This document shows positions 28,656 to 40,456 of a stretch of 64,000 nucleotides of DNA, piece after piece. Every line of letters starts with the position of its first letter. The stretch's first letter is position 1. Source of the stretch: Microglena sp. YARC (lineage: Eukaryota; Chlorophyta; Chlorophyceae; Chlamydomonadales; Chlamydomonadaceae); contig CM039462.1 of assembly GCA_022414725.1 (NCBI GenBank), positions 17,081,077-17,145,076 on the forward strand. The letters run 5' to 3'. The notes beneath the pieces are model-generated. The model did not search any database, was not told the DNA's origin, and worked only from the letters and a program-made list of their open reading frames with translations. The translations under genes were made by a program, and so were the position numbers.

Positions 28656-29391
28656 TAGATGGGTGATGTGAAGTGCAGAAGTTGTGACATTAAATTGAAA
28701 TTGAAATTGTTACATCCGAGTAATGAGCCACTCTCAGGACGTGAGGTTAAGGACACCACTGCGTAAGCCGGAACTACCAGTAGTCACCTTTTTTGACATT
28801 ATGAGTATCAGGTATCTGGCACGAGGATGGTTATGAATCCTGGTTCCTTTGAAGGATGGAAAGATCTTCAAAAATAATTACAAATTGCGATACGATATCC
28901 CATTTGGAGGATTAAATTAGAATCATAAAATAAAATTCACTGTAGCACGAACTCAGGGCCCCCATCGGTAAAACGATTGTTTGGGGTTCAGTTCGTCATT
29001 GCTTTTTCGTTTTTGCCCCTCCTGTCACAGTTGGGCAAGTCTAATCAGCCTATTGGGCCTACCCCCTGTACTGTAACAACATACATGCCAGGGTTGTTCA
29101 GGATGCTGCGTCCTCCGTCGCAGACACAACATCGAAGGGTCCGTTGCGACGTGAGACGCATCATGGGGAGGGTCCGTTAAAATTATTACCAGGAAAATGT
29201 AGACGCGAACAAATCCCCAAAAGCCAACAACCATTTCTGAGCACTACGGTTGGCGGATGTTTCAGGTATAGAGCGCTCCATAAATTGGCTCAAGTTACAC
29301 ATGGCGGAATTCTTTTAAATTTCATTTCCCCATTCAAACCAGATTAAAGTGTGACTCAAAAGGAGTTACTCTAGGCTGATGCATCATATAT

Positions 29392-29520
29392 GTATGTTCC
29401 AGTCCAGGGGTAGGCCAAATAGGCTAAAGGGACTTGCCCAAACGTGTAGGAAGGGCTTTAAAAGAAAAAACACTGATGAACTGAACCCCAAACAATCGTT
29501 TTACCGACGGGGAGCCTGCG
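29392..29520. repeat. Dispersed element copy (as at 765-890)
   Basis: TTCCAGTCCAGGGGTAGGCC, GGGACTTGCCCAAACGTGT and AACCCCAAACAATCGTTTTA match 765-890. From 29520 to 29940 I see nothing that I can call. Confidence 0.65.
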
Positions 29521-29959
29521 TGCGTGCTTACAGTAACCATTTAATTCTACAATAGGCATCAAGCCATCAATACTCAGGGCCTTGTACATACATAAACTGG
29601 TATACATATAGCACCGGCATACATTTACTTGACATGCAGACAGTGGGCATATTTAATTGCAGACCACATTGCACTGTATACACTTTATAAGGATGTAACT
29701 TTGAATCCTTAATCGTGTACTGCACTGTATTGCAGTGCCCCTCGATACAATGTTGGGGGACAGCCCTGTTTTCAATCGCGCCCTATTTTGGCCCCAATAC
29801 CGGTACATAGGGGCACAACATGAATTGATTACCTATCTACTTCAACACATATATACCGGTAGTTTGGGTTACTAACTTACACCAGTCTATCAGTTTATTA
29901 GTTCAGCCCCTGACCCGCCCCAAGGTCTAGAACTAGCAGGCCTAATTGTGGGAGCTATG

Positions 29960-30045
29960 GGGCGGTGGTGGTGGTGGTGGTGGTGGTGGTGGTGGGTGGT
30001 GGTGGTGGTGGTGGTTTGGTGTGAGGGGAGGGGAGGGGAGGGGAC
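29960..30045. repeat. GGT microsatellite and GGGGA repeat
   Basis: (GGT)n of about 45 bases followed by GAGGGGAGGGGAGGGGAGGG. G-quadruplex potential. Confidence 0.9.
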
Positions 30046-30563
30046 TTCCTTCAGGGGAGCGAGGAGGGCAAGGTGGCTCAGGTATCCAGGCATCCCCTGC
30101 TGCGATCTACTGACTGCCAGCGTGGTTGGGAGGGAGATTTAAAACCTAAGCCCTGATACCGGGTGCATGAGATTCTTTGATATCTTCCATACCCGCCGAG
30201 CTGCTCCTTGCAATCAAGCTAGCTAGAGCTGCTCATGAGCGATATCGATTGTGCACTCGCTTTTATTTTTGATCTCTGTCTGCTGTACTGCAAGTACCAC
30301 GACCGAAGCTTGTGCGGAAGATAGCTCCACATCGCCAGTGCGCCACGTTGTAGGACTTCCTTATAGGTGCAAGCGTGATGGAGTTATGATAACAGTTCAA
30401 GTTCGGCAAATTGGGAATGCATCGTTTAACCAGGTTTGTCATCTCACTGGCGAGGTTGCCGTTCGCTCTGCTTTGCGTACAAACCTTGCCCTCGACCTAA
30501 CATCCCGTCTCCTGCGCATGCATTACCGCTTCTCAGTGAGGTCGGGAGATCTCCAATCGTTTC

Positions 30564-33500
30564 ATGTACTCCGGCCGTCCAGACGCAGCGAAGAGTCAAG
30601 GTAAGTGTCGCAGCTTCAATCACTGCGGCCTCCTGTCTTGCATGTCTTGGAACCCTCCTCGCAAGGTTCGGGGAGCAGTTATTAGTTTTGCGCTTTACTG
30701 CTCCTTTGTCACTGCGCCCTGCTGGATTGCATGTGCTCTCTTGTGCAGCGAGCAATGCACTCCAGCCTGCATGTCTATGCATCGGATGAACTGCAACCAA
30801 ACTAAGAGTTGCATGTCGCGCAGGGAACTGGAAACTTGTTACCATGCCGTAACCAACAACCGAGTGGAGCGTCAGGCCCGAGTAGTGATGCATCGCCGTC
30901 TGCTTCAACCCCTAGCCTCAATTCGAATCGGGTGCCAAAGCCAGCTGCCGCCGAACGGCAGAGTTCGAGACACAAGGGTCGGAGCAAGAGGTCAAAGGGG
31001 GTGAAGACAACCCTTCACCCTGCTGTTTTGAACACAAAAATCTTTGAGGCTTCCAGTTTAGGTGACCTGCATGTGTTGCTGAACTCTCCAAAAGCCCTGC
31101 TGTCCCCCTCCAACATCTCCCCTGCGTGGCAAAAGCTGGTACAACTTTCCGAGGTGGGCGATGGGGGTGAGTCGCTGCCAATGTCAGCCATGGACGGAAG
31201 AACCCCGGCTGCTTGGCAGTCCAATTTCTCCAACCTCAATGTAGTCAGTGTAGACAGCTTTGAGGGGGATTGGGAGTACAATGACGTTGAGGATGAGTAT
31301 TCCGATGATGGAGATGATCTAGATTTCAACCCCCTGGAATCGTCCTGGACACGAGAGCAGCTGTTGAGCTTACGTGAGCAACGCCTAAGGAGGAGCTCCT
31401 CATACAGCGCTTCCTCCTCCTCTTCCTCCTCATACTCATCCCCCTCAAGAAGCTCTTCAGCCAGGCGGCCGCATGTGCACCCTCGTGTCCCGCGCTCTAG
31501 CCCAGAAGGTTCCCCCATCTCCTATGCCTCATCTGCAGCCCTAGCTCTCGGCAGCGTGGCAAAACATCTTGCTCGCATAACTGCCCCCCATGTTGGCAAG
31601 ATGCAACCTCGTAGCCTGTCCATAACCATGGCCTGTATGGCCAAGCTGCGGCTATTAGATCCGAAGCTTTTGGCAGCCCTGCTAGATGCCTCACATCAGC
31701 AGCTCAGCCACAGCACCCCGCTTGCAGTCAGTAATATGATCTGGGCATGTGCAATGCTCAAGCACCAGCCCCCTGTCAGCTGGTTGGACGCAGCTGTTCT
31801 GGCCCTGCAGTACAAGATCGATGAACTGAGGCCTGATCAGCTCTGCACGATAACGTATTGCTTTGGAAAGCTGAACTACACGCCTGACCCAGAGTGGACC
31901 ATGCAGCTTTGTGACCAGCTGTCCGAGACTGAGCTCAGAGCCCTGACTCCAGCCGACCTGACCCGCCTGGTGACCGGTTTGGCTGCCATGCAGCAGCTTC
32001 CGCAGGTTTCAGACCCCAAGGCACGTCCCAGCGCGGGAAAGAGGCAAACAGCCAGTCAAATCCTGCCCTTGAAGGCTTACACCCAGGGTAACAGGAAAAG
32101 TGACGATAGCAGCCCCCCCAGACTCTCTGGACTGTCTGATGCCTGGTTCAGGACCTACTTGGAAGTGACCGAATCACGACTTCTGACGTACAACGCAACT
32201 GGGCTTTGTCAGACAGCGAAGGCCATGACTGCTTTCCGAGGTGAATTAGTTGATCAGTGGTTGGTCAGCTTCTACAAGGCCACCAGCCTTTCATTTAGCA
32301 GTGGGTCAGAGCTTTCTGCCAGCCATGCAACAGCTATCATCCTGGCACTAGCTGAATTGAACAGTCGGCCGGCTATTGTGTGGCTGAACGACATACTGTC
32401 CACCACACGCCCCTCGCTGAAGAATGCATCCTGCGCAGAGCTAGTCAGCCTGGCCAATGGCCTTGCCATGCTTCGTTTCCGGGCAGGAGAGGGCTGGCTG
32501 CGCAGCTTCCTGGCAGCTACCTTTGGGAAGCTGCCCTTCTTCTCAGCCACCCAGTGTTGTGCCCTGCTGGCAGCGCTAGGCCGCCTTGGGCAAAGACCCC
32601 CCTCAGTGTGGCTGGGCGAGGTGGCAAGATGCATGCGCAAGGGCATGGCTGAGTTGAGCGGTCAGCACCTAGCAGATGCCCTGTGTGCCCTGGTCCGCAT
32701 GGGCTATCGTCCTGAGCAGACATGGCTGGTTGATTTTGAAAAGCACACACACTCCAAGCTGAATGATGCGGACTCCATATCAGCTGACGGGCTAGCAGAG
32801 ACAGCTGGGGCATTGGCACAAGTCCGCTACAAACCGCAGGTAAGCCCAGTGCTTATTACCTGTGTGTGGGCGGTGCTGGGTTGTTGTTGGTGCGTGGGGG
32901 TGGTAGTGGGGGTTGTTGTTGGTGGGTGGGGGTGGTAGTGGTTTGGACTCCATATCAGCTGACTGGCTGGCGAAGACAACTGGGGCATTGGCACAAGTTC
33001 GTTACAAGCCGCCCTGGTAAGCCCAGAGTTCATTGCCTGTGTGTGGGTGGTGGTGGCAGTGGTGGTGGGTTATTGGTGGTGGGTGGGGATGGTAGTGGTG
33101 CGGACTCCATATCAACTGACGGGCTGGCAGAGACAGCTGGGGCATTGGCACAAGTTCGCTACAAGCCGCAGGTAAGCTTGTGTGTATTACATGGTCTATC
33201 AGCCTTCAGGCTGCTCCCCGTCTTCTGGCAGAGTAAAACATGGGTAGCATAAACACTGCTACACCGCACTCCTGAGTACAAAATGTAAGCACAGGGCTGT
33301 CAGCTACTAGCTACTAGCCACATGCACTACTAACCCTGCACCACACTCCAGAGTGCAGAATGTAAGCACAGGGCTGTCAGCTACTAGCTACTAGCCACAT
33401 GCACTTCTAACCCTGCACCGCACTCCTGAGTACAGAATGCAAGCACAGGGCTGTCAGCTACTAGCTACTAGCCACATGCACTACTAACCCTGCACCACAC

Positions 33501-35761
33501 TCCAGAGTACAGAATGTAAGCACAGGGCTGCAGACAGTGTAAAGACTAGGGAACGGCAACTAATATTAATGTTTGAAAAATTAATATTAACTAATATTAT
33601 TATTGTGTCACAATAATATTCGTTTTTCAAATAAATTTGAAATTCTGGTGAGACAGCTCATCCGACTAATATTATTCAATATTCTTTATTCACTAATATT
33701 AAATAACATAGCCGACCCCTATTAAAGACAGGTCAAGGTCAGCCGCTGGTAAGCCAAGCGCCTATTGCCTGTGCCAGCGAAACGAATAGGGTCCCATTTT
33801 GCCATTTTGAGTTGCGCTTTTGACGCAACTGCCTCCTGTTGGGTTGCGCTTTCGACCCAATTGCAAACAGAAATCTGCGCGCTGCGCTCGAAGGTTTTTT
33901 AAACATTCCGACAATCGCGTAGTCGGGCTCCAAAACCTTGCACGCTACCACACAATAGCGCACGTCATGTATTGCCCTGGTGATATATCCAGATAATCCT
34001 GATGCCCATGAGAACCCCAGAAACCCCTTAGAACTTGTTTATGCACTTTTTTGTAAATTAAATGCATGTTGTTGCTATCTACCTTAGTTGCTATCTACCT
34101 TAGTTTATCGTATGCATGTTCCAGTCCAGGGGTGGAAAATACCTGTTAGCTTTTCTGTTCAGCTACGGGCAGCAGCTTCTAGGTAGCTCTCTGAGCCAGC
34201 CTCTGGGCCAAGCCCCAAGATATCAGCCTACTATGAAATCTGCTTGTGTAAGTTTCACTGGGTGCACTAGGTTGCATCAGGGTTGGTTGGCTAGCCAGTC
34301 AGGGGAGCTACCTAGAAGCTGCTGCTGGCAGCTGAAAATTTAAGATATGGCAGATATACTGAAAGGACCTGCCTATGGAGTCTGTAAGAACACACATGTA
34401 ATATGTATAAGTAAATCTATGATATTATATTATTATATTATACAACAAAATGATTTGAGCCCCAGGAACAGGTTTTTGGCAGAGCCCCCTCTCCTTGGGG
34501 GCAGGAGCCCCCTGGGTCACCCCGTTGTCCGTATGACTGTACAACCAGCATGACCACATGGTCCCTGGCCCAACTGGCTCCTGGCCCTGTTGTTATCCTC
34601 GGCTTAGGTCTGCTGCCCTTGATTCTGATAGCCAACACTCTTTTCCAAATTTCTACGTCACTTGTGACGCGCCTATTTGTTGTTGGACTTGTTTTGTTAG
34701 AAAAGGAACTAGTGTCTGTTCGTAGCACCATGGTGCTCCTGTTAGCTTTTGATCTCCTTCTGGCAGCTTTTTTGCTGTTAGGGCGACCACAGGACTTGGC
34801 GGAGCACCCCCTAAAGAAGCAATGATTACGCCTGGTGGGGCGTGGTATCAAGTGAGCCCTGTCTTTCGGCGGTAGAGAACAGGCTGCTGCTTTACCTGGA
34901 CAGTGCTACCATGGAGGTTGACAGCGACCGGAAACACTTTAGCTCACCCGTAGTGCTTCGAATCCTTTAGCACCCCTTAAATCCTCGGGCATGTTATTTA
35001 GCGCTTGTGCTAAGCATTGGTCCTGACAAGAAATCCCTATCCAGGAAGTGCGGCCCCCAAAACTAAACCCTCAATCATGAGATGTGGGTTGAGTAAGTCC
35101 ATTGAGACCCCCCAGACAAATGGAACCAGAATTGAACATCAGGACTGTTTTTCATTTTTCTGTTGCTGTTTTTATTTTGTGCAGCGCATCGCAAATTGAG
35201 CAACTCGGTGCGCCGGCAGTGTGACCCCAGTGCAACCCCAATGCAACGCACTGCCCTGCGAAGTGCGAAGCCCGGGGGGGTTCAGGGGGGTATTTCTGAC
35301 TAGTTTAGCCGGACCCATACGTCGCCATGCAGACCCGGGACGGCAACAATAATGGCGGAAAAAAACAGTGAACATCAAGGCTTAGCTTAGCTTAGCTTGC
35401 TTTTTATGTGCAACACTCACACACACACAAAGACAATTACGCACACACACGCTGGCAAACACGCAGGCACCACACAATGTTTGTTCACAGTTTTGTGTGT
35501 GTTTGTCTAAGTGTTCGTGTGTGTGTTTGTCTATGTGTTTGTATGTGTGTTCGTCCTTGTCTTAGTTTTTGTGTGTGTTTTGTCTTGGTGTGTGTGTTTG
35601 TCTTAGAGTGTGTGTATGTGTGTTTGTCTTTGTCTTTGTGTGTGTGTTTTGTCTTTGTGTGTGTGCACGTGTTTGTCTTAGTGTGTGTGTTTGTCTCTGT
35701 ATGTGTCGCACTAACAGTGAAGACCAGGGCTTTGCTTAGCTTTGCCTTGATTTGCTTTGCT

Positions 35762-35795
<34 letters not shown>

Positions 35796-37542
35796 TTTGA
35801 CGCAGATTGACTCCTGCTGGTTCTCATGTTCCTGGAGCCACACACACTGGCTCCATGGTGCCATGTATGGATAGGGAACGGCAGTATGATGTGATGACGG
35901 CGGTCTGGCTAGGCCTAAGTTACCTTTCTTATATCATATCGATAGATACAATTTGTATGGTGGCATACTCGCCTTTGGTCAGCAGGGATTCCCCCCCCCC
36001 CCCCCCCCTCCCCCCCCCCCCCCCCCCCCCCCGCTACATATAGCGATCGCTAGTTTTGACCCCGTTTTGTTTTCTCGCCATAAAATGTAAAAAAACAAGT
36101 TTCTCCCCTTAAAAGGCGGTAAAACTGTAAAGGGCTACAAAAGCTATATAACGCTGTATCTGGAGGAGGCTTGAACCTAAAACCTGAAAGCTAGAAAATC
36201 CACTTACAGATTTGAAAAAAAACTAAAAGTGTGGGATCCGCATAGTGTGGGATCTGTGCCTATCTGGAGCAATGTGATAAATCGCAGGCAACCGAAACCC
36301 AAGCTTGTGCTGTATGTTCATGCTAAGGTCATGCCTGCACTACAAGTTCTTGCCGAGCTTGAAATTCATGTCTGTGATAAAAGTGAATGCCCGTGCTTTA
36401 CATGCATGCCTGTGTTTAAAGCTCATGCCTGTGCTTCAAGTTCATGCCTGTTCAAATTCAATCCAGTGCTAAAAGTTTATGGCTGTGCTCAGCTGTGCTT
36501 CAAATTCATGCCTGCGCTAAAATTTACCTCACCGGTCCCCCCGCAGATGTCCTGGCTGTATTCCCTCATGCTGTCAGCATATCGACGCTTGGACAATTTC
36601 AGTGCGCCTCAGCTATCCTTGTTCTTCCGAGCCCTCCCTCGCATCTCCCAGGCCGGCTGGCTCGACGAGCTTGTCCAGATCTGCGCATCGGAGACCTCAG
36701 GCTCCATGCGCAGCAGAAGTGGGAGCGGGTCATATGATGATTATGACGTCTTCTTTTTTAATGACGCATCATCCGCAGGGCCGTCCAGTTCCAGCGAAAG
36801 GAACCGCGCTGGTGTACCTCCCTCAGCTTCCAGCTTTGCCTCGGCCGCAGCAAGAGCTGCCAGGGCCGCCTCTGAATCTGGGGTTGGCTCAAATATGTGG
36901 GTAGGCTTTTCCAAAGCAGCTAAGAAAGGGGCACCCCCTGCTCCTAGTCGAAGCACTAAACTGTGGAGCGGGTTGTACCTGAATGATGGCTCGTATGATG
37001 AGGCTGACTATGCGAATGAGTCTGGGGAGGGTAGCCAACCAGCCAGGCCTGTGCAGCAGCAGGAGACCAATCCATCTAGCCGCAGCTCCACGAGCCAAAG
37101 TGATTTCATTTATGACTTTGCAGCTGGCCGTGGCAGCATGCGTGGCATCCCTGGAGCCAGCATGCCCTGGGATGGAACAGTGGAGCCAGCAAGCTCTAAT
37201 GGAGGCCCTTCTAAAATGAACTCAAACAGATCGTCCCCGTCCAACGGCTCTTCCAATGGGGTCGGTCAAAGAGATTCGAGTGGAGTTTCAAATGGAGGGG
37301 GAAGTGGGGTCACCCAGCGAGGCGGGCCGCTTCCTTACAGCGTTGGTGGGGGTGCCAGTGGCCAGAGCAAGAGCAATGGTGTTTCCCCCGCAGCAGTTCC
37401 CAACACCAGCGAGGGGGTAAGAGGCGCTGTGGCTAATGGTCGCGGCATTCTGGAGGAGGAGGAGGACACGCAGGACAAGAGAGACAAGCAAGAGAAGAAA
37501 GAGTATGTGAGCAGCGGTAAAGTGAGAGAGAGGAGGGAGTAG
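30564..37542 (+). CDS. Octotricopeptide-repeat (OPR) protein
   Basis: Supported exons are about 30807/30824-32839 and 36547-37542, joined in phase 0, giving over 1,000 residues. At least eight W-anchored repeats of about 38 residues are visible ([40 protein letters not shown], and YKPQ|MSW across the intron), the hallmark of OPR proteins that bind organellar RNA. N-terminal Ser/acidic region, C-terminal Ser/Gly/Asn-rich tail ending [19 protein letters not shown]; no RAP domain seen. The 5' exon is uncertain: ATG at 30564 to donor 30600 (GTAAGT) would join in phase to an acceptor at 30806, while the stronger acceptor GTCGCGCAG at 30823 needs a different upstream frame. Likely a chloroplast or mitochondrial RNA processing factor by family; target unknown. 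Confidence 0.85.
30824..32839 (+). CDS. OPR gene main exon
   Basis: Open throughout. Order: basic Ser-rich stretch, an acidic segment ([16 protein letters not shown]), a poly-Ser stretch (near 31395-31460), then OPR repeats from about 31540. The tryptophan spacing in the first repeats is 114 bases, matching the 38-residue repeat. Ends [10 protein letters not shown] with donor CAG|GTAAGC. The intron splits an OPR repeat just before its conserved tryptophan. Confidence 0.88.
32840..33180 (+). repeat. Duplicated donor side of the OPR exon
   Basis: Two full copies of the last 70 bases of the exon plus donor: donor positions 32840 (real), 33017 and 33172. The third copy reads [20 protein letters not shown] then KPQ in perfect frame with CAG|GTAAGC. 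The second has a CCCTG change before GTAAGC. A remnant with GCCGCTG|GTAAGCC lies at 33749. Spacers are GGTGGTAGTGGGGGTTGTTG type. Confidence 0.92.
33245..33535. repeat. Tandem repeat, about 90-bp unit, three copies
   Basis: CACTCCTGAGTACAAAATGT, AAGCACAGGGCTGTCAGCTA and CTAGCTACTAGCCACATGCA repeat three times in the OPR gene intron. Confidence 0.9.
33547..33721. mobile_element. hAT-type MITE, family B
   Basis: Ends TAGGGAACGGCA and GCCGACCCCTA; flanks GTAAAGAC (33539-33546) and TTAAAGAC (33722-33729). AT-rich interior with AATATTAAT palindromes. In the OPR intron, next to a remnant of the duplicated donor. Confidence 0.8.
33775..33990. mobile_element. Diverged family C MITE
   Basis: Contains TTGCGCTTTTGACGCAACTG and AATCTGCGCGCTGCGCTCGA and ends GTATTGCCCTG. 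Terminal repeats are eroded. Confidence 0.5.
34144..34345. mobile_element. Hairpin MITE, family A
   Basis: TTCAGCTACGGGCAGCAGCT then TCTAGGTAGCTCTCTGAGCC, and at the right end GGGGAGCTACCTAGAAGCTG then CTGGCAGCTGAAAA. In the OPR intron. Confidence 0.8.
34823..34990 (-). mobile_element. Diverged tRNA-derived SINE, minus strand
   Basis: GATTACGCCTGGTGGGGCGT, CAGTGCTACCATGGAGGTTG and a B-box-like complement TTCGAATCCTTT. Matches the SINE body seen at 27845-28045 and 62256-62452. Confidence 0.7.
35410..35800. repeat. TGTGTGTTTGTCTT repeats and (CTTG)n
   Basis: GT-rich array with TGTTTGTCTTAGTGTGTGTG units, then (CTTG)n at 35764-35795. The intronic context is the OPR gene. Confidence 0.9.
35868..36055. 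mobile_element. Family B MITE with internal C runs
   Basis: Starts TAGGGAACGGCAGTATGATG; interior CATACTCGCCTTTGGTCAGC as in other copies; the right end is degraded by C runs at about 35992-36032. Confidence 0.6.
36300..36530. repeat. 24-bp-like repeats CATGCCTGTGCTTCAAGTT
   Basis: Short units such as TTCATGCCTGTGCTTCAAGT and AAATTCATGCCTGCGCTAAA recur up to 15 bases before the acceptor of the last OPR exon. The last unit feeds into the polypyrimidine tract. Confidence 0.8.
36547..37542 (+). CDS. OPR gene last exon
   Basis: After CCCCCCGCAG, phase 0: [20 protein letters not shown] then [20 protein letters not shown] completes one repeat and adds another. The remainder is low complexity: [11 protein letters not shown], Ala-rich, Ser/Asn/Gly-rich, ending with an acidic and lysine-rich tail. 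TAG at 37540. No RAP domain. Confidence 0.87.
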   Translation: MSWLYSLMLSAYRRLDNFSAPQLSLFFRALPRISQAGWLDELVQICASETSGSMRSRSGSGSYDDYDVFFFNDASSAGPSSSSERNRAGVPPSASSFASAAARAARAASESGVGSNMWVGFSKAAKKGAPPAPSRSTKLWSGLYLNDGSYDEADYANESGEGSQPARPVQQQETNPSSRSSTSQSDFIYDFAAGRGSMRGIPGASMPWDGTVEPASSNGGPSKMNSNRSSPSNGSSNGVGQRDSSGVSNGGGSGVTQRGGPLPYSVGGGASGQSKSNGVSPAAVPNTSEGVRGAVANGRGILEEEEDTQDKRDKQEKKEYVSSGKVRERRE

Positions 37543-38034
37543 ATAAATATTAAAATTGCTCAATTGCTGTTTTGATCAGCATCGGAATGACTAGCAAGAT
37601 ATTCCTGGTAGGTTCCTTTGAGATCTACGACACTTTCTGTTGTTTACCGCCCTGAATGTAGGAGAGACTCGGCGGTCACACCGGTCACACCGGATGAGGA
37701 GCCATTTAGTCCTAAAGGGTTTGCGTCGAACTAAGCACTCGTCGCAAGCCAACAAGCTTCGGGTATGTAGCTTTGTTTTCTACAAGTGCGTCCAGAAAGA
37801 CAGTCCCCACTGTTTCCTATTTGGGCTACGCGTGGCAGCTTCTAGGCAGCTCCTTTCACTTACCCTTGGGCCAAACCTTCAGCTAGTTAGCGCGGCTGAA
37901 AGCTCGCATGACACACTCTCCAATGCAGCTGTAATCTTCGGTCTCAACTCAGTCGCTGGCTGATGGAGCTGGGTGGAAGCTGCTATGCGTCGCCCCAAAA
38001 AGAAACAGTGACTGTTCCCATTTCATAGCAGAAG

Positions 38035-38350
38035 TCTGAGGCAAGGGCATAGGCACTAGCTGCCAAAGCAAGGGTAAGGGCATTAGCTGCCAAATGCTTA
38101 GACATGAAGGCAAGAACAAATGCATTAGCTGCCAAAGCAAGGGCAAATGCATTAGCTGCCAAATGCTTAGATATGAATGCAAGGGCTAAGGCATTAGCTG
38201 CCAAATGCGTAGATATGAATGCAAGGGCTAAGGCATTAGCTGCCAAATGCGTAGATATGAAGGCAAGGGCTAATGCTTAAACAAGAAGGCAAGGGCAAAG
38301 GCATAGATAAGAAGGCAAGGGCAAAAGCATAAGCTGCCAAATGCATAGAT
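38035..38350. repeat. Tandem repeat, about 42-bp unit
   Basis: GCATTAGCTGCCAAATGCTT and AGATATGAATGCAAGGGCTA repeat about seven times. Intergenic, downstream of the OPR gene. 37640-37990 just before has a fragment resembling hairpin family A (GGCAGCTTCTAGGCAGCTCC). Confidence 0.9.
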
Positions 38351-38699
38351 ATGAAATGGGGCTGGACGCATTTTCTAGAGAATTACTAGAGAGACTACAG
38401 CAATCAGTGAGGGTGGAGAAGGTTTTATGCCGCCAGGACCACTGACTAGCAGCGCTGAAGTTGTTTAGTATGCAAGTTGTTTAGTAACCAAGTTCAAGTT
38501 AGTAAGCAAGTTGCTAAGTTTTACTTATTGTTGAGTTCGTTCAGATTTTGACATATACTGGGTATGCAAGTGGCAGTTGACTACTGGACTCTATTAACTA
38601 TCCCTGCAAGGTGTTTTGGCTTCCAGCTATAGATATGATGGTCATATAATCCTGGTGCCTTATTGGACTCCATATGTGCCCACGGCTTGACCAGTCCAG

Positions 38700-38885
38700 G
38701 AGCATGCATAATTGCCTGTATATTTTGGAAATAACTTGCTACACGCTAAGAACCAATACGAGTTGCTATTTGAGCAGGAGCTGCATACTTAGAACCAATA
38801 TGAATTGCTTTTTGAGCAGGGCCTGCATACTTTGTTGGAACTTGCTACACGCTTAGTTCCAATATGAGTTGCTTTTTGAGGTGGA
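38700..38885. repeat. Tandem repeat, about 55-bp unit, three copies
   Basis: AACTTGCTACACGCTAAGAA, CCAATACGAGTTGCTATTTG and AGCAGGAGCTGCATACTT. 38890-39330 shows nothing I can call. Confidence 0.85.
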
Positions 38886-39336
38886 CCTCCTCCAATAAAT
38901 CCAATAAGCTGTGAAGCATCCGGAGAGGAGGGCGTGAAAATACAACCTTTAGTAGTGGGTCCTTGACCTTGGCACGTCTATAAACGCTCCCATGCCATGA
39001 ATGCATTCTGTACTAAAGAGTGTGGTGTAGACGGTGTGTGCAGCCTTAATGGCCATGTAACAAAATTGAAGGACTAGTAGTGGCATTATTATTTACACCA
39101 TTGGCTAATCAGAACCTTGGCGGTCGGGAATTTTTGACTCCTGATGCAGTGTTTTCATGGTCTTACACACATACAACCTGATGCGGTACAGGCTGTACAG
39201 CAGTACCATACTTCCTGATGTGGAGTCTCCATGGTCTTTTAGCAACCTCTCAGATAGCCTCGACGAAGATGGCGAGCAGCATAATTGCTAGCCACGTAAC
39301 CAAGTTGTAAATCAATTTAAGCTCGACCTAGGGACC

Positions 39337-39500
39337 AGAGTTGTTCAGGACGCTCGGAGGGACTGATATGCAGTATAGGAGGGTCTGTCGCGGCGTAGAC
39401 GCAGCTGCAATGGGTTGGTTGCGACTAAGGAAGCAGGCTATACAATTGGTTGCGTCTCAGGGAGAAGGGCTGGGGGTCCTCCTGAACAACCCTGCTTAGG
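39337..39500. mobile_element. MITE family E
   Basis: Ends AGAGTTGTTCAGGACGCT and TCCTCCTGAACAACCCTG form a terminal inverted repeat. The interior is made of CGTAGACGCAGCTGCAATGG type sequence as in 47617-47918. Confidence 0.75.
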
Positions 39501-39567
39501 ACCTGGACGAGTGTGCAACTCCAGAATATAACGGACTTTGCTGACGTGTAATATATGTAGGGAACGG

Positions 39568-39710
39568 CAATATGACATTATATGATGCCAGCAGTCTCAC
39601 TGGGCTAAAGTTACCATTTGTGTACAATGTCATATGATGCAATTTGTATGGTATCATATGATATGATACTCGCCTTCGGTCAACATCATATATTGTGCCG
39701 GTCCCTAACA
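39568..39710. mobile_element. Family B MITE
   Basis: TAGGGAACGGCAATATGACA to TGTGCCGGTCCCTA, with ATCATATGATATGATACTCG interior. No clear target duplication. A second right end (GATTTGCCGGTCCCTA) lies at 39818-39833. Confidence 0.75.
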
Positions 39711-40217
39711 ATAAGCCATCTTAGTGGATCTGTCCTTTGAGCGAGGCACCATTTCATGGTTTTGTCCATTTGTTCGTTCGTCTGTTTCTTGTTTACTTGT
39801 TAGTTTGCCCATCATATGATTTGCCGGTCCCTAAATGTATGCAAGCTTCAGTCCAGGGGTCCAATTACGGTAGTCGAGGTAGCTTAATACCAGAGCTTAA
39901 TACAACAGTCCTTGAGGATCAGCAGTGCGAGGCTCCTTCGTAGAGTCAGGGCGTCCCTCTGCGATTTGACCTACCGTATTTCGGTATTTCCACCTCGAGA
40001 ATTCTGTTATCAGTAGCGAAAATGTTGTTTTTTTTATTAGTGTAGCTGGGCTTCTCTAATGTTATTTTGCACCGGTAGTCTAATGCGTTACTACTGTAGA
40101 CCCCAGTTGGGTTCAGTTAAAAAATCAGGCAAGGCGGAGGAAGGCAATCAGTTCATGTACCTAATTCCTCTTGAACCTGCCACTACGCCTCCTCACCCTC
40201 CTCATGCGGACCCCTGA

Positions 40218-40456
40218 CTACTCACAAGAATCAACATGAAGCAGCTCGGTAGATTTCTTCGCAGCCAGGGCCTCCCTCTCTGCAGCCCTGGCAGGTGCCT
40301 CTTGGACGTAGTCTGCAGCCTTTGCAGGTTGTCGCGCAGCTAAAGCAACTGGGTCCAACCTTTTGAAGAAGCAGTGGATGAACGACTGCACTGACCGCTG
40401 TTGCGGTAGAGGAGCAGTTATATTCCTAAGGATTTGAGCATGAACATTAAATTCAT
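40218..40456 (-). CDS. Possible terminal exon or small ORF, unrecognised
   Basis: Minus-strand open frame after an acceptor-like AAATCCTTAG: NITAPLPQQRSVQSFIHCFF then KRLDPVALAARQPAKAADYV, Ala/Glu-rich helix-like end and a stop. Composition is protein-like and non-repetitive, but I see no partner exon or domain. Weak call. Confidence 0.3.

Noticed and set aside
30444..30908. Minus-strand ORF overlapping the OPR 5' region
   Set aside because: No domain; overlaps the plausible 5' exon and donor GTAAGT of the OPR gene. Treated as a shadow.
36229..36546. Upstream extension of the last OPR exon
   Set aside because: The frame is open, but it is made of 24-bp-like repeats and precedes a strong CCCCCCGCAG acceptor that joins in phase to the upstream exon; treated as intron.
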